From: Desulfobacterales bacterium
Lineage (GTDB): Bacteria > Desulfobacterota > Desulfobacteria > Desulfobacterales > JAHEIW01
Length of the DNA stretch: 64,000 nt
Assembly (NCBI GenBank): GCA_030066985.1
Contig: JASJAN010000015.1
Span: forward strand, 24,934 to 88,933
Direction of reading: 5' to 3'
A program made the translations under genes and the position numbers. This document shows, one piece after another, positions 46,052-53,881 of the stretch (position 1 is the stretch's first letter; each line of letters opens with the position of its first letter). The notes below the pieces were generated by a model. It was not told the DNA's origin, did not search any database, and worked only from the letters and a program-made list of their open reading frames with translations.

Positions 46052-47404
46052 ATGTCAGACAGCGAATTGAAACAGATTCTGGCAAGAGATCCGGCTGAAA
46101 AAGAATTTCACCAGGCGGTACGGGAAGTCGTTGAGACCATCAAGCCTGTTTTGGACCATCACCCTGAATATGACCAGCTGGGTGTTTTAGAGCGCATCAC
46201 CGAACCTGAACGCGTGATCCTGTTCAGGGTGCCCTGGATGGATGATGGGCGCAAGGTGCGCGTCAACCGCGGCTACCAGGTGGAGATGAGCAGTGCTCTG
46301 GGCCCTTTCAAAGGCGCCTTGCGATTTCATCCCTCGGTTAATCTTGGCATTCTCAAATTTTTGGCTTTCGAGCAAACCCTTAAAAACGCGCTGACCACCC
46401 TGCCGATGGGCGGCGCTCAGGGCGGATCCGATTTTGAGCCCAAAGGAAAATCAGATGACGAGGTCATGCGGTTTTGCCAGAGTTTTATGGCCGAGCTGTC
46501 ACACCACATCGGGCAGGACACCGATATCCCGGACGGCGGTCTGGGCGTGGGGGCCAGAGAAATCGGCTACATGTTCGGCATGTACAAAAAACAGCGCAAT
46601 GAATTCAGCGGCGTTTTAACCGGCAAAGGGCTGCAGTGGGGCGGCAGCTATATGCGGCCCCAGGCCACCGGATACGGCGTGGTCTATTTTGCGGCCGAGA
46701 TGCTCGCCAACCGCAATGACACCCTTGAGGGCAAGACCTGCCTGGTGTCCGGATCCGGCAACGTGGCCCAACACACGGCTGAAAAGATTATCGAGCTGGG
46801 CGGCACAGTCATCGCCCTCTCGGATTCATCCGGCTTTATCCACGATCCGGAAGGCATCGACCAAAAAAAGCTGGATTTTGTCAAGCGCCTCAAGAATATG
46901 AAACGCGGCCGCATCAAGGAATATGTCGATAAATATTCCGAATCGAATTACACCGAAAGCGATACATCCCTCGATCATAATCCGTTCTGGAGTATGAAAG
47001 CCGATTGCGCCTTTCCGTGCGCCATGGAAAACGAGATCAACGAAAACGATGCCTACAATTTGATTAACAACGGCGTCAAACTCGTCTGTGAAGGGGCCGA
47101 CATGCCCTCCTCACCGGAGGCACTCAGAATCTTTATGGACAAAAAAATTCTGTTTGCGCCAGGCAAGGCTGCCAACGCCGGCGGCGTCGCCGTATCCGGT
47201 CTGGAAATGGCCCAAAACAGAATGCTGCTTAACTGGTCCGCCGAAGAGGTCGACCGTCGCCTGAAGACCATCATGAAAAACATCCACCAGAACTGCCTGG
47301 AGGTGGCCGATCGTTACGGCCTGCCCGGCAACTACCTGGCAGGCGCCAACATCGCCGGCTTCGTGCGGGTGGTCGACGCCACTCTGGATCAGGGACTGAT
47401 CTGA
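46052..47404 (+). CDS. gdhA: Glutamate dehydrogenase family protein lacking both classical catalytic residues
   Basis: A 450-residue protein from the ATG at 46052 behind GGAGG. It follows hexameric NADP-GDH along its whole length (SALGPFKGALRFHPSVN, WGGSYMRPQATGYG, GSGNVAQ, VSGLEMAQN). Relative to Clostridium symbiosum GDH, substrate lysines K89 and K113 are kept as Lys87 and Lys111, but catalytic K125 is Gln123 (GGAQGGSD, codon CAG) and catalytic D165 is Gly163 (PDGGLGVG). RPEATG is also RPQATG. Ordinary glutamate deamination is unlikely; it may have another activity or a regulatory role. It is coupled with the glutamate synthase-like gene. Confidence 0.85.
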   Translation: MSDSELKQILARDPAEKEFHQAVREVVETIKPVLDHHPEYDQLGVLERITEPERVILFRVPWMDDGRKVRVNRGYQVEMSSALGPFKGALRFHPSVNLGILKFLAFEQTLKNALTTLPMGGAQGGSDFEPKGKSDDEVMRFCQSFMAELSHHIGQDTDIPDGGLGVGAREIGYMFGMYKKQRNEFSGVLTGKGLQWGGSYMRPQATGYGVVYFAAEMLANRNDTLEGKTCLVSGSGNVAQHTAEKIIELGGTVIALSDSSGFIHDPEGIDQKKLDFVKRLKNMKRGRIKEYVDKYSESNYTESDTSLDHNPFWSMKADCAFPCAMENEINENDAYNLINNGVKLVCEGADMPSSPEALRIFMDKKILFAPGKAANAGGVAVSGLEMAQNRMLLNWSAEEVDRRLKTIMKNIHQNCLEVADRYGLPGNYLAGANIAGFVRVVDATLDQGLI

Positions 47405-47447
47405 TAACCAACCAATGCCTTAACGCCGCTGGTGCATTTGCATATAG

Positions 47448-47717
47448 CGGCGTCTTGGCATCTCACCAATAAACAGCCAAGCCAAACCGACCGCCGAGAC
47501 GTTAGCGGACATTCCGCCCGAGCTGGCCAAAGAAGCTGCCGAGCGTTTCCGCGAAGCGGCTGAAATGGGGGATGTGACCCGCATCAAAGCGGTTGTCGAA
47601 GACTGCCTATCCAGAACCGAGGCTTTCGGCTCGATCGCTGATCGCTGTATTCAAATGGCGGAGGATTTTGAATTTGAAGGGATTCTAAAAATAGCGGATG
47701 AACTGGAAGCAGGCTAA
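47448..47717 (+). pseudogene. Relic of a hybrid-kinase C-terminal tail
   Basis: An open frame of 89 codons without a start codon (stop TAG before it, TAA at 47715). The encoded [15 protein letters not shown] and CIQMAEDFEFEGILKIADEL plus final EAG match the last ~75 residues of the kinase at 26441-32125 ([38 protein letters not shown]). This is the 3' end of a once larger gene, probably lost by deletion. It overlaps the end of the PIN toxin gene by 4 bp. Confidence 0.7.
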
Positions 47718-48157
47718 TTCTCCAGGCGCACAGGTGACGTGTTAAACGGATTGACGACTTTCAGATTTCCAAAAACCTGACCGTCTTGTAGGTCCTCGGT
47801 TAGTAAATAACGGCAATCCGCCATCTGAGCTGCAGAAACAATGAGCGCATCCCACCAGGAAAGCCCAAAACGATCTTGAATGTGCCAGGCACCATCAAAA
47901 ACGCGGTTGTCCAACGGTATGGGTTGCCACGGCAGTAAAGAGCGAATATCCTTACGGGCACTTTCCCGATCCAGCCCTGGATCCAGCTTTTCAGTAACCG
48001 TTATATAAAACTCCTGCAAAACCTGGTAGCTCAATCGCCCTGCTCGAGTGCTCCACAGATGGCTCATCCATGTGATGGCATGCGCTTGTTTCGAAGTTTC
48101 AGAAGCATCCCTGCTGTAGACGAGAACATTCGTATCGACAAAGACCTTAGCGGCCAT
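47714..48157 (-). CDS. PIN-domain toxin (VapC-like), module 1
   Basis: A 147-residue PIN ribonuclease. Acidic residues are in place: VFVDTNVLVY (Asp), FYITVTEKL (Glu), WWDALIVSAA (Asp) and LLTEDLQDG (Asp). VapC toxins cleave tRNA or rRNA and are neutralised by the antitoxin from the upstream gene, whose end overlaps this start by 11 bp. It abuts a gene relic, consistent with insertion of the module at a deletion junction. Confidence 0.85.
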   Translation of the reverse strand: MAAKVFVDTNVLVYSRDASETSKQAHAITWMSHLWSTRAGRLSYQVLQEFYITVTEKLDPGLDRESARKDIRSLLPWQPIPLDNRVFDGAWHIQDRFGLSWWDALIVSAAQMADCRYLLTEDLQDGQVFGNLKVVNPFNTSPVRLEN

Positions 48158-48377
48158 AGAGCTCCTCGCGAGTCGGATATTTTGCTGCTGGATCTTTCAG
48201 CTGGCTGGGGGGCTGAGATAAGTATTGTTCCATAGCCATTTGATAGCTTTTTTCGGCAAGCATTTTTTCCCGCAGCATTTCACCAACAAGGCGAGATACG
48301 CTCGTATTATGTTCGGCAGCTAGAATGCGAGCCCAGCGGGCCACTTCTTCATCGAGTGTAATGGTGACATTCTTCAT
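48147..48377 (-). CDS. Ribbon-helix-helix antitoxin, module 1
   Basis: A 76-residue protein from the ATG at 48377. MKNVTITLDEEVARWARIL and TSVSRLVGEML form a ribbon-helix-helix DNA-binding domain, and the C-terminal tail (PSQLKDPAAKYPTREELYG) would bind the toxin. It probably represses its own operon through the palindrome at 48395-48409, which lies between -35 and -10. Confidence 0.8.
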   Translation of the reverse strand: MKNVTITLDEEVARWARILAAEHNTSVSRLVGEMLREKMLAEKSYQMAMEQYLSQPPSQLKDPAAKYPTREELYGR

Positions 48378-48383
48378 AACACG

Positions 48384-48412
48384 AAAATAGTGCAACACGA
48401 ACTTCGTGTCAA
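48384..48412 (-). promoter_or_regulatory. Promoter and operator of TA module 1
   Basis: On the minus strand TTGACA (48407-48412) is followed after 17 bp by TATTTT (48384-48389). The spacer contains a perfect 7-bp inverted repeat ACACGAA-N-TTCGTGT at 48395-48409, and another ACACGAA half-site begins next to the -10 box. This suits autorepression by the RHH antitoxin. Confidence 0.65.
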
Positions 48413-48446
48413 TAAAAAATTGTTGCATTTCAGTGTCATGCTGATT

Positions 48447-48478
48447 ATTATAATCATAATGACCAGTATGATTATAAT
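48447..48478 (+). promoter_or_regulatory. Operator palindrome of TA module 2
   Basis: A perfect 11-bp inverted repeat, ATTATAATCAT and ATGATTATAAT, separated by 10 bp. It ends 18 bp before the antitoxin ATG, overlapping the expected promoter; the A+T-rich arms can also serve as -10 elements. Confidence 0.6.
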
Positions 48479-48496
48479 GATTGAGGAGGTGGGTTC

Positions 48497-48751
48497 ATGG
48501 GTCGATCGGTTTCAGCTGTGGAAGCCCGACAAAAGTTAGGCGAAATTTTGAACAGGGTGGCCCTTCGCAGGGAGGAAATCATTATCGAACGCGCAGGCAA
48601 AAAAATTGCCCGTTTGTCACCTGTCGAAAATGAAACGCGGCGCACACAAGGCAAGCTTGATTTTCGTAAAGCCGCTGGGCTTGGTAAAGAAATCTGGCAA
48701 GATATCGATGTTGATGCTTATCTGCGACAGGAAAGAGAAGAATGGGCTTAG
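48497..48751 (+). CDS. Phd/YefM-type antitoxin, module 2
   Basis: An 84-residue protein behind GAGGAGG. SVSAVEARQKLGEILNRVA and IIIERAGKKIARLSPV are the Phd/YefM N-terminal DNA-binding fold; the tail (WQDIDVDAYLRQEREEW) is the toxin-binding part. It overlaps the toxin gene by 10 bp. Confidence 0.85.
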   Translation: MGRSVSAVEARQKLGEILNRVALRREEIIIERAGKKIARLSPVENETRRTQGKLDFRKAAGLGKEIWQDIDVDAYLRQEREEWA

Positions 48752-49176
48752 ACCTTAAATCCAGTGACATCCTTTTTTTGGATACGGCGCCGTTTATATA
48801 TTTTTTCGAACAGCACCCGGACTATTTTCCAGCTCTGGAAATAATGTTCAATCGTTTATATGAGACAGGTGCCCAGGCGATCACTTCTATCATTACGTAT
48901 ATTGAGCTGACCACGCATCCCGCCCGCCAGGGAAAAAGGCAATTGGTTCGCAAATATCGCGACTACCTTACCCATTCTGAAAACATCAGCCTGTTTCCTC
49001 TCGATTTGAATATTGCTGACCATGCGGTTGAATTACGTGCAAAGCATCATTTCAAAACACCAGATGCTATTCAGCTGGGAACAGCAGTCGCCTGTGGTGC
49101 TGACTTTGTCATAACCAATGACAAGGATTGGCAGAGGTTTGAAGAAGTGCAGGTTGTGATGATTAAGGATCTATAG
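48742..49176 (+). CDS. PIN-domain toxin (VapC-like), module 2
   Basis: A 144-residue PIN ribonuclease with LFLDTAPFIYFFE (Asp), YIELTTHP (Glu), KTPDAIQLGTA (Asp) and FVITNDKDW (Asp). It belongs to a different PIN subfamily from module 1 and pairs with a Phd-type rather than RHH antitoxin. The two modules are divergent and share a 119-bp control region. Confidence 0.87.
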   Translation: MGLDLKSSDILFLDTAPFIYFFEQHPDYFPALEIMFNRLYETGAQAITSIITYIELTTHPARQGKRQLVRKYRDYLTHSENISLFPLDLNIADHAVELRAKHHFKTPDAIQLGTAVACGADFVITNDKDWQRFEEVQVVMIKDL

Positions 49177-49192
49177 CCTTAGCCTATGCTAT

Positions 49193-50230
49193 ATGGAAAC
49201 TTCCAAATGCCGATTAAAAGAGCAGGGATTTTCAGCCGGCAGCTGTGCGGTTGAAGCGAATGGCAAACGCCGGCTGGCCTGCCAGGCCACGCTCAAATAT
49301 GAAAATGACGATGTCTACCGCCTGATCACCTCTGTTCATCTTTCACGCCCGGAAAATTATCTGTCCATTTATCAGTCCGGATGCAATTTTTCCTGCCGCA
49401 AATGCCACTCCTGGACCTTCAGCAAAATAAAAGACGGCGAATGGTTTGCACCGCAGGATATTCTGGACGCCGCACTGGAATATGAAAAATCCGTCACCCA
49501 GTTTGAGCCCCGCTCACAGGCCACCGCCTGGCATGCCCACGACGCCTGCCGTTGCTGCGGCAGCTGTGTGACCCGTCAAAAACCCTCTGCCTTTTGCCCG
49601 GGTGTGCTGGAGCCCGAGCAGATTGTATTGAGTCCCCAGGGATTCGGGCCTGCACGCAATATTGTGGCCTTTACCGGTGGTGATGTCACATGCTGCCCGG
49701 AATTTTACGGCGAATGCGCCCGCCTAATTAAGGATCAAACCCGATTGTGGGTGCTCGTCGAAACCAATGGCTACGGTCTGACTTCGCAAAACCTGGATTA
49801 TCTAAAAGATAGCGGGGTGGACGCCTTCTGGCTGGACATCAAGGCCTTTGATGCCGAGAACCATCGCTGGCTGACCGGCTGTGACAATGACCGCACATTA
49901 CAGCTGCCCCAGGAAATGATGCAGCGCGGTTTCGTGCTGGAAGTGCTCTCGCTTTATATTCCCGGTCTGGTCGAGGCCGACGACCTGGAAAACATCGCGC
50001 GCATCTTGGTTGCTGTTGACCCAGAGATTCCTTTCACCATTTTAGCCTTTTTCCCGGAATATAAGATGAAAGATGTTGCAAGCCCGAGCGTGGCTCAAAT
50101 GGTAGACGCCTATCAGCGGGTGAAAGCGGTGGGGTTGACCAATGTTCGCCTGGGCAATGTGGGTGTGTTCGCCCGCTCTGCTGAGGATCAAGCTTATTTG
50201 ATGGAAAACGTCGATCCGGATGCCTTTTAG
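49193..50230 (+). CDS. Radical SAM protein, PflA-like, second family member
   Basis: A 345-residue protein. The SAM cluster motif is CNFSCRKCHSW. Unusually it is followed by a ~45-residue insertion with Cys pairs CRCCGSC and FCPG, then FTGGDVTCCP, VETNGYG and WLDIKAFDAENHRWLTGC. The end TNVRLGNVGVF matches that of the radical SAM protein at 18052-19152. The extra Cys may bind auxiliary clusters. The substrate is unknown. It starts 16 bp after the toxin gene but no strong ribosome site is visible. Confidence 0.83.
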   Translation: METSKCRLKEQGFSAGSCAVEANGKRRLACQATLKYENDDVYRLITSVHLSRPENYLSIYQSGCNFSCRKCHSWTFSKIKDGEWFAPQDILDAALEYEKSVTQFEPRSQATAWHAHDACRCCGSCVTRQKPSAFCPGVLEPEQIVLSPQGFGPARNIVAFTGGDVTCCPEFYGECARLIKDQTRLWVLVETNGYGLTSQNLDYLKDSGVDAFWLDIKAFDAENHRWLTGCDNDRTLQLPQEMMQRGFVLEVLSLYIPGLVEADDLENIARILVAVDPEIPFTILAFFPEYKMKDVASPSVAQMVDAYQRVKAVGLTNVRLGNVGVFARSAEDQAYLMENVDPDAF

Positions 50231-50270
50231 CTCACCGCAAAGACGCAGAGCTCGCAAAGGTTTAGTTATT
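50231..50270. repeat. CGCAAAGACGCAGAG-type repeat fragment
   Basis: CACCGCAAAGACGCAGAG followed by CTCGCAAAGG, a half-palindrome typical of dispersed repeats in this group. It directly precedes the larger element at 50271-50529. Confidence 0.4.
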
Positions 50271-50529
50271 TTTAGACAGGATTTACAGGATTTTAAAATT
50301 ATATTTTCAGTTTCCGGATGAAACTGAAAATACACCATCGCCTTCGGCGAAGGTGAACATACTCATCGGTTTTTTTAACATTAAATGGCACTATAAATAA
50401 AATGGCGGAGTAAATAGCGCTTGCCAAAATAATTAATTTCCCGCTGCAAGCGGATTGAGTTTTCTCACTTCCATCCGGGAAGTGAGAAAGATAAAAAAAT
50501 CCTGAATAATCCTGTAAATCCTGTCTAAA
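50271..50529. repeat. 259-bp palindromic element with 22-bp terminal inverted repeats
   Basis: Bases 50271-50292 and 50508-50529 are perfect inverted complements (22 of 22). Inside are two perfect 12-bp hairpins with 5-nt loops, 50303-50331 and 50461-50489, whose tops both read CCGGAT on one strand. No coding frame is present. It has the form of a MITE or a nested set of palindromic repeats, and it separates two convergent genes, so it may also terminate both. Confidence 0.7.
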
Positions 50530-50543
50530 AAAATATCATCCCT

Positions 50544-51536
50544 TCATTTCTTGTGAGATAGGAAAAAAATCAGCAGGCTTTCGACCACTTCGGTCATAAA
50601 ATCCAAATCCAGCTTGTCCATGGTGTCAGCCGCGGTGTGATAATACGGGTTCCGGAAAAAAGCCGAATCGGTCACCATTACCGCCTTATAACCCTTGTCC
50701 CAGAAAGAGGCGTGATCACTGAGCCGAACCGCCGGCATGATGTATCCGTTGAAGGGCACCGTTAATTTAACAACGGGAAGGTCTTCATTTTTTTGAAACT
50801 GCTCCACCAGATCCTTGGCAAAACCGCGGCTTTTGAAATTGCCGACGATACCGATAAAATTGCCGGTCTTGGGGTAATCCATGAACATCAGCGGAAACGG
50901 ATAGTGCTGGCAGCCCGGCTCATGGCAGGCATAGCCCACCATCTCCAGACAGATCATGCCGTCAATCTTTTCATTTTGAGCACGTGCCGATCGGGCATAC
51001 ACCCGGCTGCCCATATGCCGCGTACCATACACCGGCGGCTCCTCCAGGGCAAAAGAAACAAATTTGACCGCCAGATCCAGGGTGTTTTTATCCGGCAGTT
51101 GGGCCAGCAATCGGGCAACCTCCAGTTGCACGGCAGTCGCGCTGGCGTTGTCATCGGCGCCCACTGTCCCGCTGACTGAATCATAATGGGCGCCCAGCAC
51201 AAAACGCAGTTGAGGGTCTTTACGGAACGATATGTCGGCAATGACATTAGCCACCGGCATTTGGCCGTAGGAATACGCTTGTGTGTCTATCGCAAGGCCC
51301 AGTTCCTCGTAAAATGATGTGATATAGGCTGCTGTTTTTTTGAGATTCTCGGGTTTTCTAATGCTGCGCTCACCGATGCTCACCGTCAGGGCATGCAAAT
51401 GCTCTTGCAGGTGTTGGCGTATCTGTTGGCGATCGATCATAACGCCCTCCCCCTTGTCGGCATGAAGGTCACTCATTGGCGTCACCACCAGAATGGCAAT
51501 AACCATGAAACCTATGGTTGAAAATTTGATCAGCAT
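50544..51536 (-). CDS. Exported M28-family zinc aminopeptidase
   Basis: A 330-residue protein from the ATG at 51536; a hydrophobic N-terminus (FSTIGFMVIAILVV) acts as signal or anchor. Zinc ligands and catalytic acids: GAHYDSV (His), GADDNASA (Asp), ALEEPP (Glu-Glu), CLEMVGY (Glu where Asp is usual) and YYHTAADT (His). It cleaves N-terminal residues from peptides in the envelope. Its start faces the endonuclease V gene across a very short gap, so one of the two starts may be further inside. Confidence 0.83.
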   Translation of the reverse strand: MLIKFSTIGFMVIAILVVTPMSDLHADKGEGVMIDRQQIRQHLQEHLHALTVSIGERSIRKPENLKKTAAYITSFYEELGLAIDTQAYSYGQMPVANVIADISFRKDPQLRFVLGAHYDSVSGTVGADDNASATAVQLEVARLLAQLPDKNTLDLAVKFVSFALEEPPVYGTRHMGSRVYARSARAQNEKIDGMICLEMVGYACHEPGCQHYPFPLMFMDYPKTGNFIGIVGNFKSRGFAKDLVEQFQKNEDLPVVKLTVPFNGYIMPAVRLSDHASFWDKGYKAVMVTDSAFFRNPYYHTAADTMDKLDLDFMTEVVESLLIFFLSHKK

Positions 51537-51552
51537 CTTTATACTGGCATTT

Positions 51553-52224
51553 GTGGAAAAATATCCAAATAAACTGCACACCTGGGACATAGAACCACAA
51601 AAGGCCATGGCGTTGCAAACACAACTTGCCTCACAGGTGATTCGAACAGCACGCAGCCAGCGACAGAAATTCAACACTGTGGCCGGTGTCGACACTGCGT
51701 ATCGCCAGGATAGGGCCTGTGCTGCGGTGGTGGTCTTTGATCTCGAAGATCAAAAGGTTTTGGAAGAAGTGGTGGCCGCGCAATCGGCCCGTTTTCCTTA
51801 CGTACCAGGTTTGCTTTCGTTTCGAGAAGGCCCGGTGATTTTAAAAGCGTTGCGTCGATTGCGTACAGCACCGGATGTACTCATGTTCGACGGGCAGGGA
51901 ATTGCCCACCCCCGCCGCTTCGGCCTCGCCAGCCATATCGGGCTGCTCACCGACATCCCGGCCATCGGCTGCGCCAAGACCCGATTGATCGGAGAATACC
52001 GGGAACCGCAAAGCACCAGAGGCAGCACCGCTGACCTGACCGACAAGAGCGAAATCATCGGCGCGGTAGTGCGCACCCGTACCAGCGTCAAACCGGTATT
52101 TATCTCCATCGGCCACCGTATGGACTTGGAGACTTGCATCCGGATCGTGTTAAAATCCTGCCGGGGCTACCGCCTGCCCGAACCCCTGCGCCGCGCCGAT
52201 CATCTGTCAAGAGAGAAGTTATAA
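51553..52224 (+). CDS. nfi: Endonuclease V
   Basis: A 223-residue protein if started at GTG 51553; the frame is open from 51493 and an ATG exists at 51607, so the start is uncertain. The active site is complete: AGVDTAY (Asp), LLSFREGP (Glu), DGQGIAHPRR (Asp) and ISIGHRM, with YRLPEPLRRAD at the end. Endonuclease V nicks DNA near deaminated bases such as hypoxanthine. It stands divergent from the M28 peptidase. Confidence 0.88.
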   Translation: MEKYPNKLHTWDIEPQKAMALQTQLASQVIRTARSQRQKFNTVAGVDTAYRQDRACAAVVVFDLEDQKVLEEVVAAQSARFPYVPGLLSFREGPVILKALRRLRTAPDVLMFDGQGIAHPRRFGLASHIGLLTDIPAIGCAKTRLIGEYREPQSTRGSTADLTDKSEIIGAVVRTRTSVKPVFISIGHRMDLETCIRIVLKSCRGYRLPEPLRRADHLSREKL

Positions 52225-52435
52225 CCACAAGGATACAAAGGGCACAAAGTTTAAAAGAATATAAGTAAAACTTTTATAAAAACTTTCTTTGTGTGCTTCG
52301 TGGTCTTCGTGTTCTTCGTGGTGAGAAAACTGTCGAGAAAAAAAGTTAACCACGAAGGACACGAAGAATACAAAGAATGACTTCTAAAGAGCGTTGAGTA
52401 GGCCTTCGTGAACTCCGTGTGCCTTCGTGGTGAAG
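52222..52435. repeat. Two adjacent CACGAAG-type palindromes
   Basis: Arms AACCACAAGGATACAAAG ... CTTCGTGTTCTTCGTGGT (52222-52322) and AACCACGAAGGACACGAAG ... GTGCCTTCGTGGT (52348-52432) form two long imperfect inverted repeats made of 8-10 bp units. They lie between convergent genes. Confidence 0.6.
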
Positions 52436-52441
52436 ATAGTA

Positions 52442-53731
52442 TCATTTATTCATGAGATCTTCTATCTCTTCGGCTTCGCGCGGGATGGATTTTGTCAGAT
52501 CAACCGGGCCTTTTGCGGTGATGAGGATATCATTCTCGATGCGGACCCCGATGGCCTCGTCCCGAATATAGATCCCGGGCTCGCACGTAAAGACCATGCC
52601 GGATACAAATTTACGGTGGCGATCACCGTAATCATGCACATCCAGCCCCAGGTGATGGGATGTACCGTGGGGGAAATACTTTTTGTAGAGTGGTGCTTCC
52701 TCAGATTGCTTTTTAATGTCGGCTTTTTTCAGTACCCCCAGACGAATCAGCTCGGCTTCCATTAATTTGACCACCGCTTTCTGATATTTTTGAAGGGTAT
52801 TGCCGGGTTTGAGCATTTTGATTGCTGCTTTTTGAATCTTGAGCACCGCATTGTAGACTTCTTTTTGCCTTTTGGTAAATTTCCCGTTTACCGGCAGTGT
52901 ACGGGTCACATCCGCGGCATAATTGGCAAACTCAGCCCCAAAATCGATGAGCACCAGATCTCCTTTCTGGCATTGTTTGTCATTTTTGACATAATGCAGG
53001 GTGCAGGCGTCGATACCGGATGCCACAATGGTTTCATAGGCCGGCCCCCGGGACCGATTGCGCATGAATTCGTGCACAATTTCAGCTTCGATTTCATATT
53101 CCCACACCCCGGGTTTGATAAATCCCAGCAGGCGCCGAAAGGCTTTTTCGGTGATGCCGCAGGCCGTTTTTATCAATTCGATTTCAACCGGGGATTTAAC
53201 GGCCCTCAGATGGTTCATAATGGGCGCCACCCGCTCATATTGGTGCAGCGGAAACGTTTGCCGGCACCATTTCAAAAAGCGCATGTCGCGGGTTTCGACA
53301 ATGTCCGGTGCCCGCAAGTGCTCATTGGTGTTTAAATAGATATGCTCAGACTCGATGATCATCGGCCGCAGGATCGTATGCAGTTCGTTGGTCCAGTGCA
53401 CCGTCTGTATACCGGAAATTTCCTGGGCTTCCGCCTTGGTAAATTTGTGGCCCTCCCAGGTGGCAATCTGCTCATTGGTTTCCCTGACAAACAGGATTTC
53501 TTTTTGTTTTTTGTCGGGGGCATCCGGGCAAATCACCAGCACCGTTTCTTCCTGATCGATGCCGCTCAAATAGAAGATGTCCGTCTGCTGGATGAACGGA
53601 TGATTGCCGTCGGCACTGGTGGGCATGACATCATTGGCGTTGAAAATCGCAATCGAATTCGGCTTGAGTTGCTTGCTGAAACGCTGCCGATTTTTCACGA
53701 ATAAGCTCGGATCAATTTTCGAATATTTCAT
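52442..53731 (-). CDS. pepP: Xaa-Pro aminopeptidase (aminopeptidase P, M24B)
   Basis: A 429-residue protein. The N-terminal creatinase-like domain (IFNANDVMPTSADGNHPF, DIFYLSG) is followed by the pita-bread metal domain with ligands in LVLIDFGAEFANYAADVTR (two Asp), HGTSHHLGLDVHD (His), TCEPGIY (Glu) and VRIENDILIT (Glu). It removes N-terminal residues preceding proline, with two Mn ions, in the cytoplasm. Monocistronic; ends near the CACGAAG repeats. Confidence 0.9.
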   Translation of the reverse strand: MKYSKIDPSLFVKNRQRFSKQLKPNSIAIFNANDVMPTSADGNHPFIQQTDIFYLSGIDQEETVLVICPDAPDKKQKEILFVRETNEQIATWEGHKFTKAEAQEISGIQTVHWTNELHTILRPMIIESEHIYLNTNEHLRAPDIVETRDMRFLKWCRQTFPLHQYERVAPIMNHLRAVKSPVEIELIKTACGITEKAFRRLLGFIKPGVWEYEIEAEIVHEFMRNRSRGPAYETIVASGIDACTLHYVKNDKQCQKGDLVLIDFGAEFANYAADVTRTLPVNGKFTKRQKEVYNAVLKIQKAAIKMLKPGNTLQKYQKAVVKLMEAELIRLGVLKKADIKKQSEEAPLYKKYFPHGTSHHLGLDVHDYGDRHRKFVSGMVFTCEPGIYIRDEAIGVRIENDILITAKGPVDLTKSIPREAEEIEDLMNK

Positions 53732-53811
53732 AACGGTCTATCCATTGGTGTAAAGCGGTTTTTGAAAGCTACTCGGTTGTTCAACAAAAAAGTAACACCT
53801 AATTGCTATTA

Positions 53812-53881
53812 GAAGTGGTCTCAAGATCTTAGATTAGGTCCCCCGCTTAAAAGCGGGGAGATAGGGTTTTGAGACCACTTC
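53812..53881. repeat. Palindromic element with 13-bp arms
   Basis: Perfect inverted arms GAAGTGGTCTCAA (53812-53824) and TTGAGACCACTTC (53869-53881) enclose an inner CCCCGCTT/AAGCGGGG hairpin. It is upstream of the aminopeptidase gene. It is followed at 53925-53990 by a further repeat rich in CCGCTTGTCCGCC/GCCCGTTTG, related to one at 61053-61166. No gene in 53732-54095. Confidence 0.55.
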
